This document shows, in pieces, positions 50,562 through 58,472 of a stretch of DNA of 64,000 nucleotides. The translations under genes and the position numbers were made by a program. The stretch covers positions 1 through 64,000 of the forward strand of contig CAYPOI010000002.1 of assembly GCA_964412365.1 (NCBI GenBank), in the 5' to 3' direction. Position 1 is the stretch's first letter. The number at the start of each line of letters is the position of its first letter. Source of the DNA: CAMTWZ01 sp964412365 (GTDB lineage Bacteria; Bacteroidota; Rhodothermia; Balneolales; HLUCCA01). The notes below the pieces were generated by a model. It worked only from the letters and a program-made list of their open reading frames with translations. It was not told the origin of the DNA and did not search any database.

Positions 50562-50890
50562 TCTTGGACGATATCGTCTACGGTTTTGGATTTCTCGGCC
50601 CACGCATCGGCATCCGGCAGCGCGTCTTTCGTTTCGTTGATCACATACGCATCCCACTTTTCCGCGAGGCGTGCGTTCCATTCGATGTACTGCTCTTGAT
50701 CGGCAGGTACTTCATCATCCGGATAAATGGCTTCAACCGGACATTCCGAACGGCATGCGTCGCAATCGATACACTCATCCGGATTGATCACCAAAAAATT
50801 AGGGCCTTCGCGAAACGCATCGACCGGACAAACCGCCGCGCAATTCGTGTATTTGCAGTTTACGCAAGCTTCAGTTACGACATATGCCAT
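50555..50890 (-). CDS. fdxA: Seven-iron ferredoxin (FdxA type)
   Basis: ATG at 50890 gives MAYVVTEACVNCKYTNCAAV and 111 residues, the length of Azotobacter FdI-type ferredoxins. Cysteines at 9, 12, 17 and 21, and at 40, 43, 46 and 50, fit one [3Fe-4S] and one [4Fe-4S] cluster (CVNCKYTNCAAVCPVD; ECIDCDACRSECPVEA). The family tail LPDADAWAEKSKTVDDIV is present. It is a cytoplasmic electron carrier. Its stop overlaps the presumed TTG start of folP. Confidence 0.93.
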   Translation of the reverse strand: MAYVVTEACVNCKYTNCAAVCPVDAFREGPNFLVINPDECIDCDACRSECPVEAIYPDDEVPADQEQYIEWNARLAEKWDAYVINETKDALPDADAWAEKSKTVDDIVQDW

Positions 50891-50970
50891 GGTACAGACG
50901 TTGAAAAAGGGTAATAGAAAGAATCTGCGGAAAATATCCTCGGATGTGCTTAGATGCAATCTGAATTAGG

Positions 50971-51651
50971 TCATTTGATCTGTTTCCGATAGTAGGCAAC
51001 AAGGGTTTCATCGCTCGCTCCTAAATAATATCGGATCAAGATGAGGGTGAACACGGCCTGCAGTTTCATGACGCCATTTTTTAGATACTTTCGTGCGGAT
51101 GTGACCGCTTCACCGGGCAAGATCTCGAAACGGTGCGTTTTCTTGATTCGACGCACGATGTCCTGGTCTTCCATCACCGTCCGGTCGGTGCGGAAGCCAT
51201 CAATGGACCGAAATATCGGTGCGGTGATGAACAGGGTCTGGTCTCCGAATCGAAACACATCCACATCAAAACGGGTGAACCATGCATAGAATGCCAATAA
51301 CGGATGGGAATGATCGAATGCCAATCGGTAACATCCCGCCTCCGCTCCGAAATGAATGGCGGCATGGATGTCGTTTCGAAAGGATGCTGGCGGAACCGTA
51401 TCCGCATGTACGAAATACAAGACCCTATGCGAGGCTTCTTCGGCTCCGGCATTCATTTGGATGGCGCGTCCGCGAGGGGAATGGACAATCACGGCGCCGG
51501 CTTCTTGGGCCAATTCAATCGTGTTGTCGGTGCTTCCCCCATCCGCCACAATGACTTCATCGGCGCCATGTTCCAAAAAGAAACAAACACGGTCGTGGAT
51601 GATGGACGCTTCGTTCAGGGTCGGGATGATGACGCTCAGTCCTGGAGCCAT
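50971..51651 (-). CDS. Arsenosugar-cluster glycosyltransferase (TIGR04283 type)
   Basis: A 226-residue GT2-like enzyme: LSVIIPTLNEASIIHDRVCF, VIVADGGSTDNTIELAQEAG, and the subfamily mark HSPRGRAIQMNAGAEEA. LYFVHADTVPP contains the DxD metal site. It is named after its neighbourhood in arsenosugar loci. It overlaps the next gene upstream by 16 bp and ends the four-gene cluster. The exact step is not known. Confidence 0.9.
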   Translation of the reverse strand: MAPGLSVIIPTLNEASIIHDRVCFFLEHGADEVIVADGGSTDNTIELAQEAGAVIVHSPRGRAIQMNAGAEEASHRVLYFVHADTVPPASFRNDIHAAIHFGAEAGCYRLAFDHSHPLLAFYAWFTRFDVDVFRFGDQTLFITAPIFRSIDGFRTDRTVMEDQDIVRRIKKTHRFEILPGEAVTSARKYLKNGVMKLQAVFTLILIRYYLGASDETLVAYYRKQIK

Positions 51652-52247
51652 GCGTGCGTCTGTTTGAGGTCGTCCAAATCTTCGACGGTATCCACGTCGC
51701 GCAAGGGTTCCAGCAAGGTATAACTCATCTCCAGCGCGCGGAAATCGGCGAGGGTGGCGCGCAGAACCGTATCGGTGCTCCAGTGTTTGTTTTCGAAGAT
51801 GCGCCGGATGGGGGATGTGAGTCCGAGCAGAACATATCCGCCATCTTCCGCCGGACCCACCACCGCTTCCGAGGTCTCGAGGCGCTTAAACGCATCGTGC
51901 AGGTGGGATGGTTTGAGTCCGGGACAATCCGTGCCGATGATGACCACCGCGCGAATCCCATCCCTGAACGCATCCGAGAATGCCGCGTGCATGCGCTCGC
52001 CAAGAGTTCCGGATGATTGCGGATATCGAGCGAACCCGGCACGACTCCAATTATCGTGTTCGGGGATGTCGCCCGACACATAAACCTTTGTCGGATACCC
52101 GCTGCGAAGCACGGTATCGCATGTGTGCTCCAAAAGTCGCTCATAGATGGACAGCGCACGTTCATCACCGATATCCGCGGCGAGGCGGGTTTTCACTTTA
52201 CCTGGTTCGGGCGTCCGTGCGAATATGAGCACAACGGATTCGTTCAC
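51636..52247 (-). CDS. Arsenosugar-cluster glycosyltransferase (TIGR04282 type)
   Basis: Start placed at GTG 52247 (VNESVVLIFARTPEPGKVKT), overlapping the arsS stop as GTGA; an upstream open extension is out of homology. The 203-residue protein has the family motif FARTPEPGKVKTRLA, GTLGERMHAAFSDAFRDG, VIIGTDCPGLKPSHLHDAF and VGPAEDGGYVLLGL. It belongs to the DUF2064/TIGR04282 nucleotidyl- or glycosyl-transferase group that travels with ArsS. Confidence 0.9.
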   Translation of the reverse strand: MNESVVLIFARTPEPGKVKTRLAADIGDERALSIYERLLEHTCDTVLRSGYPTKVYVSGDIPEHDNWSRAGFARYPQSSGTLGERMHAAFSDAFRDGIRAVVIIGTDCPGLKPSHLHDAFKRLETSEAVVGPAEDGGYVLLGLTSPIRRIFENKHWSTDTVLRATLADFRALEMSYTLLEPLRDVDTVEDLDDLKQTHAWLQD

Positions 52248-53278
52248 ACCACCGCGCCTCCGCAACTGCTTCCGCTGCCGGCGGTGCAGCCGTAGCAATG
52301 TTGATCAAATTGGATCTCGCGTTGCGATAACGCATTCACATCGAAATTCCGGATGTGCTGAGGAGATTCCGCATCCACATGCATCCCCAACATCTGATTG
52401 AAATCGCAATCATACAGGTATCCATCCCAACCCACCGAAATCGTATTGCGGCACATCACACCCATCGCCGCAGACGGATTGAACGCGTTCACGAGCTTGG
52501 TCATGTAGGTTTCGAGGTTGTCGGACACAATCAGAAAATCCAGATAGCGACTGATCGGCATATTCGTGATCACAAACAAGTTATTGAACTCGATGCCATG
52601 CTTTTCAAACAGCGCTTTTTTGAAGTCAGCTTCCAACCGCTCTTGGGATGCGGGCAAAAACGCGCCGAAGGGGTTGTACACAAGATTCAGTTTGAGTCCG
52701 GAACCCGGTTTTCCATAACCCACATCGTTGAGCATATTCAAGGCTTCGATGGAGGCATCGAACACCCCATCCCCTCGCTGGCGATCGGTCTGTGAGGCTT
52801 GGTAGTAGGGTAGCGATGAGACCACTTCCACTCCGTGATCCGCATAGAACTGAGGCAATTCGCGGTACTTCGGATTCACCGTGAGGATCGTGAGGTTGCA
52901 TCGAACCATCACATGCCGACTTTGCTTCACGATTTCCTCCACGAACCACCTGAAATCCGGGTTCATTTCCGGCGCGCCACCCGTCAAGTCCACGGTATGG
53001 ATGTCGGATGCGGCCAGGGCGTCGAGGCAAGCCTGCATCGTTTCCCGAGTCATGATTTCTTTCCGATCCGGACCCGCATCCACATGGCAATGCTTGCACG
53101 TCTGATTGCACATGTAGCCCACATTCACCTGAAAAATATCAATCCCTGTGGGTTTGAGCGGATGCAGCCCGTTCAAAGCCAGGCTTTCTTGAAATAGTGG
53201 ATGAGCCAACTCATTCAGAATGCGGAGCTGGGTGGATTCATCCGATAATCGATGCCCCGTTGCGTGTAAACTCTTCAT
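52244..53278 (-). CDS. arsS: Arsenosugar biosynthesis radical SAM protein ArsS
   Basis: A 344-residue radical SAM enzyme. The cluster motif C-x3-C-x2-C is in GYMCNQTCKHCHVDAGPD (about residues 55-70), followed by TVDLTGGAPEMNPDF. The C-terminal cysteine-rich signature is HCYGCTAGSGSSCGGAVV, typical of ArsS. No in-frame TGA occurs before the stop, so this is the all-cysteine form. ArsS adds a 5'-deoxyadenosyl group to dimethylarsenite en route to arsenosugars. Neighbours are the two transferases and a peroxidase-like protein. Confidence 0.94.
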   Translation of the reverse strand: MKSLHATGHRLSDESTQLRILNELAHPLFQESLALNGLHPLKPTGIDIFQVNVGYMCNQTCKHCHVDAGPDRKEIMTRETMQACLDALAASDIHTVDLTGGAPEMNPDFRWFVEEIVKQSRHVMVRCNLTILTVNPKYRELPQFYADHGVEVVSSLPYYQASQTDRQRGDGVFDASIEALNMLNDVGYGKPGSGLKLNLVYNPFGAFLPASQERLEADFKKALFEKHGIEFNNLFVITNMPISRYLDFLIVSDNLETYMTKLVNAFNPSAAMGVMCRNTISVGWDGYLYDCDFNQMLGMHVDAESPQHIRNFDVNALSQREIQFDQHCYGCTAGSGSSCGGAVV

Positions 53279-53282
53279 CCGA

Positions 53283-53612
53283 TCACATGCTTAATTTTTT
53301 GGCCTTGTTCATCATCTGGACGCCATGCACCAACGAAGCGCCTCCGCGGATGGCGGCGGCCACATGCACGGCTTCCATCATCATGGCTTCACTGGCCCCT
53401 TTTTCGAGGGTGTCGGTCGTATACGCATCGATACAATACGGACATTGCACCGCGTGAGCCACCGCCAAAGCGATCAACGACTTTTCGCGCTCGGTGAGGG
53501 CACCTTCAGCGAAGACGGCACCATACCAATTGAAGAATTTCTTTGCGAGATCGGGTTCGAAATCAGCGATGGCAGGGAATTTGGATAGATCTTCGGGGTT
53601 GTAGTAAGACAT
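53283..53612 (-). CDS. Arsenosugar-associated carboxymuconolactone decarboxylase/AhpD-like protein
   Basis: A 109-residue AhpD/CMD-fold protein: FEPDLAKKFFNWYGAVFAEG, LIALAVAHAVQCPYCIDAYT with the CxxC-H pattern (C-P-Y-C), and EAVHVAAAIRGGASLVHG. This small peroxidase-like family accompanies arsS. It lies 4 bp before arsS and is the first gene of the cluster. The spacer before it is filled with low-complexity sequence. Confidence 0.88.
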   Translation of the reverse strand: MSYYNPEDLSKFPAIADFEPDLAKKFFNWYGAVFAEGALTEREKSLIALAVAHAVQCPYCIDAYTTDTLEKGASEAMMMEAVHVAAAIRGGASLVHGVQMMNKAKKLSM

Positions 53613-53823
53613 TCTCGTGAGTTGTTTGTGGTTTGTTGTTTGTTGTATGAAGATGAAGAGACGAAACGATGAAATGATGAAGGGACGAAAGGGAAACGTG
53701 AAAAAATATAGTGGTCTAATTCGTCGTTATCTTTCGAAATAGAGTGATTGATGTCTTGCTTCGCACATCGCGCCTTGCACTCCGCGCTACAAACAACCAA
53801 CAACAAACCCCAAACAATTCCTC
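53613..53823. repeat. Low-complexity spacer with opposed GTTTGTTG-type tracts
   Basis: The left end has repeated TTGTTTGTGG/TTTGTTGTTTGTTG and the right end has the complementary CAAACAACCAACAACAAACC, with GATGAAGAGACGAAACGATG-like text between. The two ends can pair imperfectly. Similar ATGATGAAGAGATGAA text reappears at about 58275-58297. I see no gene in it. It must still contain promoters for the arsenosugar cluster and the next gene. Confidence 0.55.
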
Positions 53824-54300
53824 ATGAAACTAACGATACGCACGACGATTTGGATTGCACTGATTCTCATTTCTCCACTTTTTGTGAACGCGCAAGGCAA
53901 CCCGGGTGATTTCGGGGCCGGCATCATTTTGGGTCAACCCAATGGCATTACCGCGAAATGGTTCAAGACAAACGGACGCGCATTCGATGCGGCCATCGCA
54001 TGGTCCACGGGTCGCAACGACCGCCTTCATCTGCATGGCGACTACCTGATCCACCGTTTCGACATGATCGATGTGGAATTAGGAAAACTTCCGTTGTATT
54101 ACGGACTCGGCGCCCGCATCGGCTTCGGAGATGAAGTGGATCTGGGTTTGCGTATCCCGCTCGGAATCGCCTATCATTTCCCGGAAGATCCTTTCGAACT
54201 CTTCTTCGAAATCGTGCCCGTCTTGAATCTGATTCCTGGAACCGACTTTGATGCGAACGGCGGTTTCGGTGTCCGTTATTATTTCGGCAAGGTGCGGTAA
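53824..54300 (+). CDS. Small outer-membrane beta-barrel protein
   Basis: A 158-residue protein with signal peptide (TIWIALILISPLFVNAQ). Strands such as FGAGIILGQPNGITAKWF and LYYGLGARIGFGDEVDLGLR, and the ending GFGVRYYFGKVR, fit a small eight-stranded barrel of the kind grouped under DUF3996. Function unknown. Confidence 0.7.
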   Translation: MKLTIRTTIWIALILISPLFVNAQGNPGDFGAGIILGQPNGITAKWFKTNGRAFDAAIAWSTGRNDRLHLHGDYLIHRFDMIDVELGKLPLYYGLGARIGFGDEVDLGLRIPLGIAYHFPEDPFELFFEIVPVLNLIPGTDFDANGGFGVRYYFGKVR

Positions 54301-54360
54301 GCCGATTTTTTCCTCTATATTCGGCGGATTCGGTCCCTGTTCACCTAATATGGATGCGCC

Positions 54361-56088
54361 GTGAAGAAATTCGGTCTGACGTTCGCACTGTCTCTTGTCA
54401 TCATCGTGGTTTCCGGTTGGTTAGGAGTCTTCTCCTTCGCCGAAACCGTCTCAACGGAAGGATTTTCCGGTTACGGAACCTGGATCAGTATCCTTCCACC
54501 GCTCATCGCCATCGCATTGGCTCTCATCACCCGCGAAGTGATTCTGTCACTGTTCGCGGGGATGTGGGTCGGCGCTTTGTTCCTCGCATCCATGAATCCG
54601 TTTGTGGGAACGGCCCAGACCCTGAGCTACATCGTCACAGTGTCGTCCAATCCGGAGCACGTTTCCATTATCATTTTCAGCCTGTTGTTGGGCGGGATGG
54701 TGGGTGTGATGTCACGCGGCGGCGGAACAAAGGGTGTCGTGAATGTGTTCGGCGATATGGCCGGGAATCGCCAGCAAGGACAGATGTACACCACATTGTC
54801 CGCATTGTTCATCTTTTTTGATGATTACGCCAATACGTTGATCCGTGGCAACGCGCTTCGTCCGATGACCGACCGCCTGCTGATTTCGCGCGAAAAACTG
54901 GCCTATATCGTTGATTCCACCGCCGCACCGCTTGCCGTGAGTGCGGTAATCACGACCTGGATCGGCTTCGAAATCACGCAGATCCAAAACGCCCTGACCA
55001 ACATGGCCGCTCAAACCACAGATCCAATTGTGGCGGCGCAATTGCAGATCGGTGCCGACAACGCCTTCAAGATTTTCCTTCATTCCATTCCCTATTTGTT
55101 CTATCCGTTGCTGGCACTGGCGTTCGTGTTCATGATCATCCTCATGAAACGCGATTTTGGTCCGATGCTGGTCGCCGAGCGACGTGCGGCAAGCGGTGGC
55201 GGGGTGCTGCGTCCGGGTTCCGTTCCTGCTGCGGATACCAATTTAGAAGCGCTTCAACCCCTTGCAGACAAACCCCAGCGCTGGTACAACGCATTGATTC
55301 CGGTCGCGGCAGTGGTTATCGTGGCTCTGGTCGGACTCATGATCACCGGAATGGACAATCGGGATGCGGGTGAAACCGGATTCATGAGCATCATCGGAAA
55401 CGCGGATCCCTTTTTAGCGCTGATGTGGGCTTCCTTCACGGGATGTGCGATCGCGATCGCATTGGTCGTTTTCCAGCGCATCCTCACCATCCAGCAAGCC
55501 ATCGAATCGCTTGTGGGTGGGATGCAGTCTATGCTGATGGCCATCCTGATCTTGGTGATGGCTTGGGGCTTGGGTGAAGTGACCCAAGGCATCGGAACAG
55601 GCACCTTCCTGTCCGGATTGTTGCAAGAATCTTTCCCGATTTCCTTTTTGCCCGGCCTCGTGTTTTTCATCGCCGCGCTCACCGCATTTTCCACGGGCAC
55701 ATCGTGGGGAACCATGGCGATTCTGTTTCCCGTGGTGATTCCACTGGCCGTGACGATGGGAGCGGGTGTCGGCTTCGCCGGTGGCGAGCATTACGCCATC
55801 CTGTTGGGATGCATCAGCTCGGTGATGGGAGGAGCCGTGTTCGGCGACCATTGCTCACCGATATCGGACACGACCGTACTTAGCTCGATGTCATCAGCAT
55901 GCGACTTGATCGACCACGTGCGAACCCAATTGCCGTATGCCTTGGTCGTGGCCGTTGTGGCCTTGGTTGTGGGCGAGATCCCCGCCGCGTTCGAAGTGAT
56001 TCATCCGGTTGTGGGGCTGGTTGCGGGGTTGTTGATACTCTACGTGATTCTTAGGGTGTTTGGGAAGGATCCGGAAGCGGCTAGTTAG
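54361..56088 (+). CDS. NhaC-family Na+/H+ antiporter
   Basis: Starts with GTG at 54361; 575 residues with about 11-12 helices. Family stretches include WISILPPLIAIALALITREV, LSLFAGMWVGALFL, TLSALFIFFDDYANTLIRGN, and near the end AVFGDHCSPISDTTVLSSMS. It exchanges sodium for protons at the inner membrane, in keeping with a saline habitat. The sense of transport and ion are inferred from the family. Confidence 0.9.
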   Translation: MKKFGLTFALSLVIIVVSGWLGVFSFAETVSTEGFSGYGTWISILPPLIAIALALITREVILSLFAGMWVGALFLASMNPFVGTAQTLSYIVTVSSNPEHVSIIIFSLLLGGMVGVMSRGGGTKGVVNVFGDMAGNRQQGQMYTTLSALFIFFDDYANTLIRGNALRPMTDRLLISREKLAYIVDSTAAPLAVSAVITTWIGFEITQIQNALTNMAAQTTDPIVAAQLQIGADNAFKIFLHSIPYLFYPLLALAFVFMIILMKRDFGPMLVAERRAASGGGVLRPGSVPAADTNLEALQPLADKPQRWYNALIPVAAVVIVALVGLMITGMDNRDAGETGFMSIIGNADPFLALMWASFTGCAIAIALVVFQRILTIQQAIESLVGGMQSMLMAILILVMAWGLGEVTQGIGTGTFLSGLLQESFPISFLPGLVFFIAALTAFSTGTSWGTMAILFPVVIPLAVTMGAGVGFAGGEHYAILLGCISSVMGGAVFGDHCSPISDTTVLSSMSSACDLIDHVRTQLPYALVVAVVALVVGEIPAAFEVIHPVVGLVAGLLILYVILRVFGKDPEAAS

Positions 56089-56101
56089 TTGTCTAACCCC
56101 C

Positions 56102-56641
56102 CTACTCCAACCCAATCCAATCAATCAGCAACTCGAAGTTCTCTGCCTTGCCGTTGGCGATGAAAAAGCTCAGTTGTTCGATGCGATCGAAATTGAAATT
56201 TGGTCCATTCAATCTGTTTCCGCGAAACTCCGGGTAGAATTCCGCGATGGGCAATTTGATGGTTTCCCATTCCCCGGATGTCGGAAAAACGTGCACGTAC
56301 GACTCTCTCTGCCAAATCCGGCTCTTCAGACGAAATTCATAGCGTTTGCCATCCCCTTTCACACGCAATACTACGAACGCCTTCTCTTTCGGTCGGTCGA
56401 TCGTTTTACTCATTTGGATGGAGGCGAATCCGCCGTTGTTCGCCAGGGAAACCCGACCGGAAAAGCGTCCATGTCCGGACTCGGTTAGCGACATGGAACT
56501 TCTGGAAATGCCGCCCATTACGCCATCATTGACGATCCGCCAGTCACGGATGTTCGTTTGAGTGGTGAACGTATACATCGGTTCTATACTGGATGGGATG
56601 GATAAGGTGAGAATCAGAAAAAACAGGATATGAGTGATCAT
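56102..56641 (-). CDS. CIA30-family protein
   Basis: A 179-residue protein with an N-terminal hydrophobic signal (HILFFLILTLSIPSSIEP). The CIA30 beta-sandwich is recognisable in WRIVNDGVMGGISRSSMSLT, FSGRVSLANNGGFASIQMSK and ESYVHVFPTSGEWETIKLPI. Despite the name (complex I intermediate-associated), bacterial members are mostly carbohydrate-binding-like proteins of unknown job. It is convergent with the antiporter gene. Confidence 0.85.
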   Translation of the reverse strand: MITHILFFLILTLSIPSSIEPMYTFTTQTNIRDWRIVNDGVMGGISRSSMSLTESGHGRFSGRVSLANNGGFASIQMSKTIDRPKEKAFVVLRVKGDGKRYEFRLKSRIWQRESYVHVFPTSGEWETIKLPIAEFYPEFRGNRLNGPNFNFDRIEQLSFFIANGKAENFELLIDWIGLE

Positions 56642-56821
56642 GTAAACTCAATGTTCGGTCAACTGAAAGCGTTCCATGTAGTCGTAAGTCGTACGTTGTG
56701 AGTTGGGGTACCATAATGAAATCTTTCCCATACACGATCCAGTTATCGCGCTGAGCGAAGCGTAACTGGTGGTTGAGTTTTATCGTTTGAGTGCGTTTTC
56801 TTTAGCCCTCCCTCTTTCTAT
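56642..56821. repeat. Spacer with hairpin and low-complexity text
   Basis: CCAGTTA at 56739-56745 pairs with TAACTGG at 56763-56769, and inside them TCGC/GCGA form a further stem around GCTGA. Left of it is GTCGTAAGTCGTACGTTGTG-like text. No gene is seen. The region must carry promoters for the two divergent genes on either side. Confidence 0.45.
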
Positions 56822-57685
56822 ATGAACACCATCCTCTTTGGCGCGACCGGAAACGTCGGTCGCGCACTGGCCTCCGAGCTAGTCAAGGCCGGACATTCTA
56901 CTACGGTCGTCATCCGCAATGCAGCCTTATCGCAATACTATGAATCGATTGGGTGCACCGTTCGGGTTTCGGATCCCAATGATCCGAAGCAGCTCGCCGG
57001 ATTGTGTTCGGGTCAGGATGTCGTGGTCTCCGCGATCGGAAAACCCGTTTCGCCGATGGACCGCAGCAAACCGAGCTTCCATGACATCGATTATTCACTT
57101 AATGTGAACATTCTCATTGAAGCATTGGTAAATCGGTGCTCCGAGTTCGTGTATATCTCGGCGTTTCATTCCGAGCGATATCCGGATCTGGCCTATTTCT
57201 CATCGCATCATGCATTCGAGAAGAAATTATTGGAAGCAGACATCAAGCATCACATTGTGAAACCACCCGCACTATTTTGTGCCTTCAACGACATGATTCC
57301 GATGGCGCGCAAGGGCTTGCTGGTGCAAATCGGGAAAGGGGATCATACCACGAATCCGATTCATGAGGCAGATGTGGCTCGGATCGCGGTTTCGTCCATC
57401 GGCGGACCCTCGTCCATCATCGAATCCGGCGGACCAAAAACATATACGCGTCGCGAGTTGGCTGACATCCTTCAATCCGCCATCGCTCCAAAAAAGACTG
57501 TGAAAACCGTGCCGATGGGATTGGTAAAAGGGATGCTTCCCCTTCTGAAAATTCTTGATCGAAATACTAATGATAAACTTGCTTTCATTACAACTGTGAT
57601 GGAGGTGGATACGGTTGCCCCTACCAAAGGAACTCTGAATTTTGAGTCTTACTTCAACATTCAACATTCAAACTTCAACATTTAA
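56822..57685 (+). CDS. NAD(P)-binding SDR/NmrA-like protein
   Basis: A 287-residue atypical short-chain dehydrogenase. The Rossmann loop is ILFGATGNVGRALASELVKA, followed by VVVSAIGKPVSPMDRSK and EFVYISAFHSERYP. The catalytic tyrosine/lysine pair of classic SDRs is not obvious, favouring an NmrA-like or epimerase-like role. The last 11 or so residues (YFNIQHSNFNI) are encoded by a tandem CAACATT repeat, so the tail is likely variable. Confidence 0.82.
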   Translation: MNTILFGATGNVGRALASELVKAGHSTTVVIRNAALSQYYESIGCTVRVSDPNDPKQLAGLCSGQDVVVSAIGKPVSPMDRSKPSFHDIDYSLNVNILIEALVNRCSEFVYISAFHSERYPDLAYFSSHHAFEKKLLEADIKHHIVKPPALFCAFNDMIPMARKGLLVQIGKGDHTTNPIHEADVARIAVSSIGGPSSIIESGGPKTYTRRELADILQSAIAPKKTVKTVPMGLVKGMLPLLKILDRNTNDKLAFITTVMEVDTVAPTKGTLNFESYFNIQHSNFNI

Positions 57686-57697
57686 CATTTAAAATTT
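57653..57697. repeat. Degenerate TTCAACA tandem repeat
   Basis: Six to seven copies of a 7-9 bp unit (TTCAACATTCAACATTCAAAC and variants) cover the end of the SDR gene and the spacer before tag. They encode the C-terminal NIQHSNFNI and contain the stop codon. Such short tandem text is common in spacers of this group. Confidence 0.65.
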
Positions 57698-57705
57698 CCC
57701 CCATC

Positions 57706-58269
57706 ATGCGCTGCCCTTGGTGCCTCTCTTTCCAAGCCTACATCGACTACCACGACAAGGAGTGGGGTGTGCCCGTTCACGACGACGGCGTTCAGTTCGA
57801 ATTCCTGGTGCTCGAAAGTGCCCAAGCGGGGCTTTCATGGGCCACGATATTAAAACGTCGCGAGGGGTATCGGCGTGCGTTCGCGGGGTTCGATCCGCAG
57901 ATCGTGCGGCATTTTGATGTGGCGAAGGTCGAGGAACTGATGCAAGATGTGGGCATCATCCGGAATCGAGCGAAGATTCTGGCTACCATCAACAATGCGG
58001 AGCGGTTCATCGAGGTTCAGCGCGAATTCGGGTCGTTTTCGACCTATATATGGGGGTTTGTCGGTGGTAAACCGATCATCAACCGATGGGAGACGATGAG
58101 CGAAGCGCCAGCCACATCCCGCGAATCAGATGCGTTAGCCAAGGACCTGAAGAAGCGTGGATTCAAATTCCTCGGCAGCACCGTCATGTACGCGCACATG
58201 CAAGCCACGGGGTTGGTGAATGATCATTTGGTGGGGTGCTTTAGATATGCGGAATTGGGTGGGAGATGA
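57706..58269 (+). CDS. tag: DNA-3-methyladenine glycosylase I
   Basis: A 187-residue Tag-family enzyme. Zinc ligands appear in RCPWC, YHDKEWGVP and the C-terminal NDHLVGCFRYAE. The catalytic/base-binding region is FLVLESAQAGLSWATILKRR, and IIRNRAKILATINNAERFIE follows. It removes 3-methyladenine from alkylated DNA. It stands alone between repeat-rich spacers. Confidence 0.94.
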   Translation: MRCPWCLSFQAYIDYHDKEWGVPVHDDGVQFEFLVLESAQAGLSWATILKRREGYRRAFAGFDPQIVRHFDVAKVEELMQDVGIIRNRAKILATINNAERFIEVQREFGSFSTYIWGFVGGKPIINRWETMSEAPATSRESDALAKDLKKRGFKFLGSTVMYAHMQATGLVNDHLVGCFRYAELGGR

Positions 58270-58472
58270 ATGGATTAAATGATGAAGAGATGAATGTGGT
58301 GGGCGGATCGCATCCGCCCGTGATCGCATCTGCCCACGACAAATCGTTACGTAATTTCTCTGTGAAATCTGTGCAGAAGTTATGTTTTATACACAGTCAA
58401 ATGGCGAATGGAGACGATAGGAAGGGGTGATTAGGGTGTAAGAGGGACTTGCGGACAGCATAACTCTAAACC
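58270..58472. repeat. Spacer with GGGCGGAT/ATCCGCCC hairpin
   Basis: GGGCGGAT at 58301-58308 and ATCCGCCC at 58312-58319 form a perfect 8-bp stem with a 3-nt loop. The next 20 bases (GTGATCGCATCTGCCCACGA) are a degenerate further copy, so the element is roughly a 45-bp imperfect palindrome from GTGGTGGGC to GCCCACGAC. Without a T-tract it does not look like a terminator. ATGATGAAGAGATGAA text precedes it. No gene is seen. Confidence 0.55.

Noticed and set aside
52244..53278. Selenocysteine in ArsS
   Set aside because: The frame has no internal TGA and the C-terminal signature is all cysteine; the arsS stop TGA overlaps the next start.
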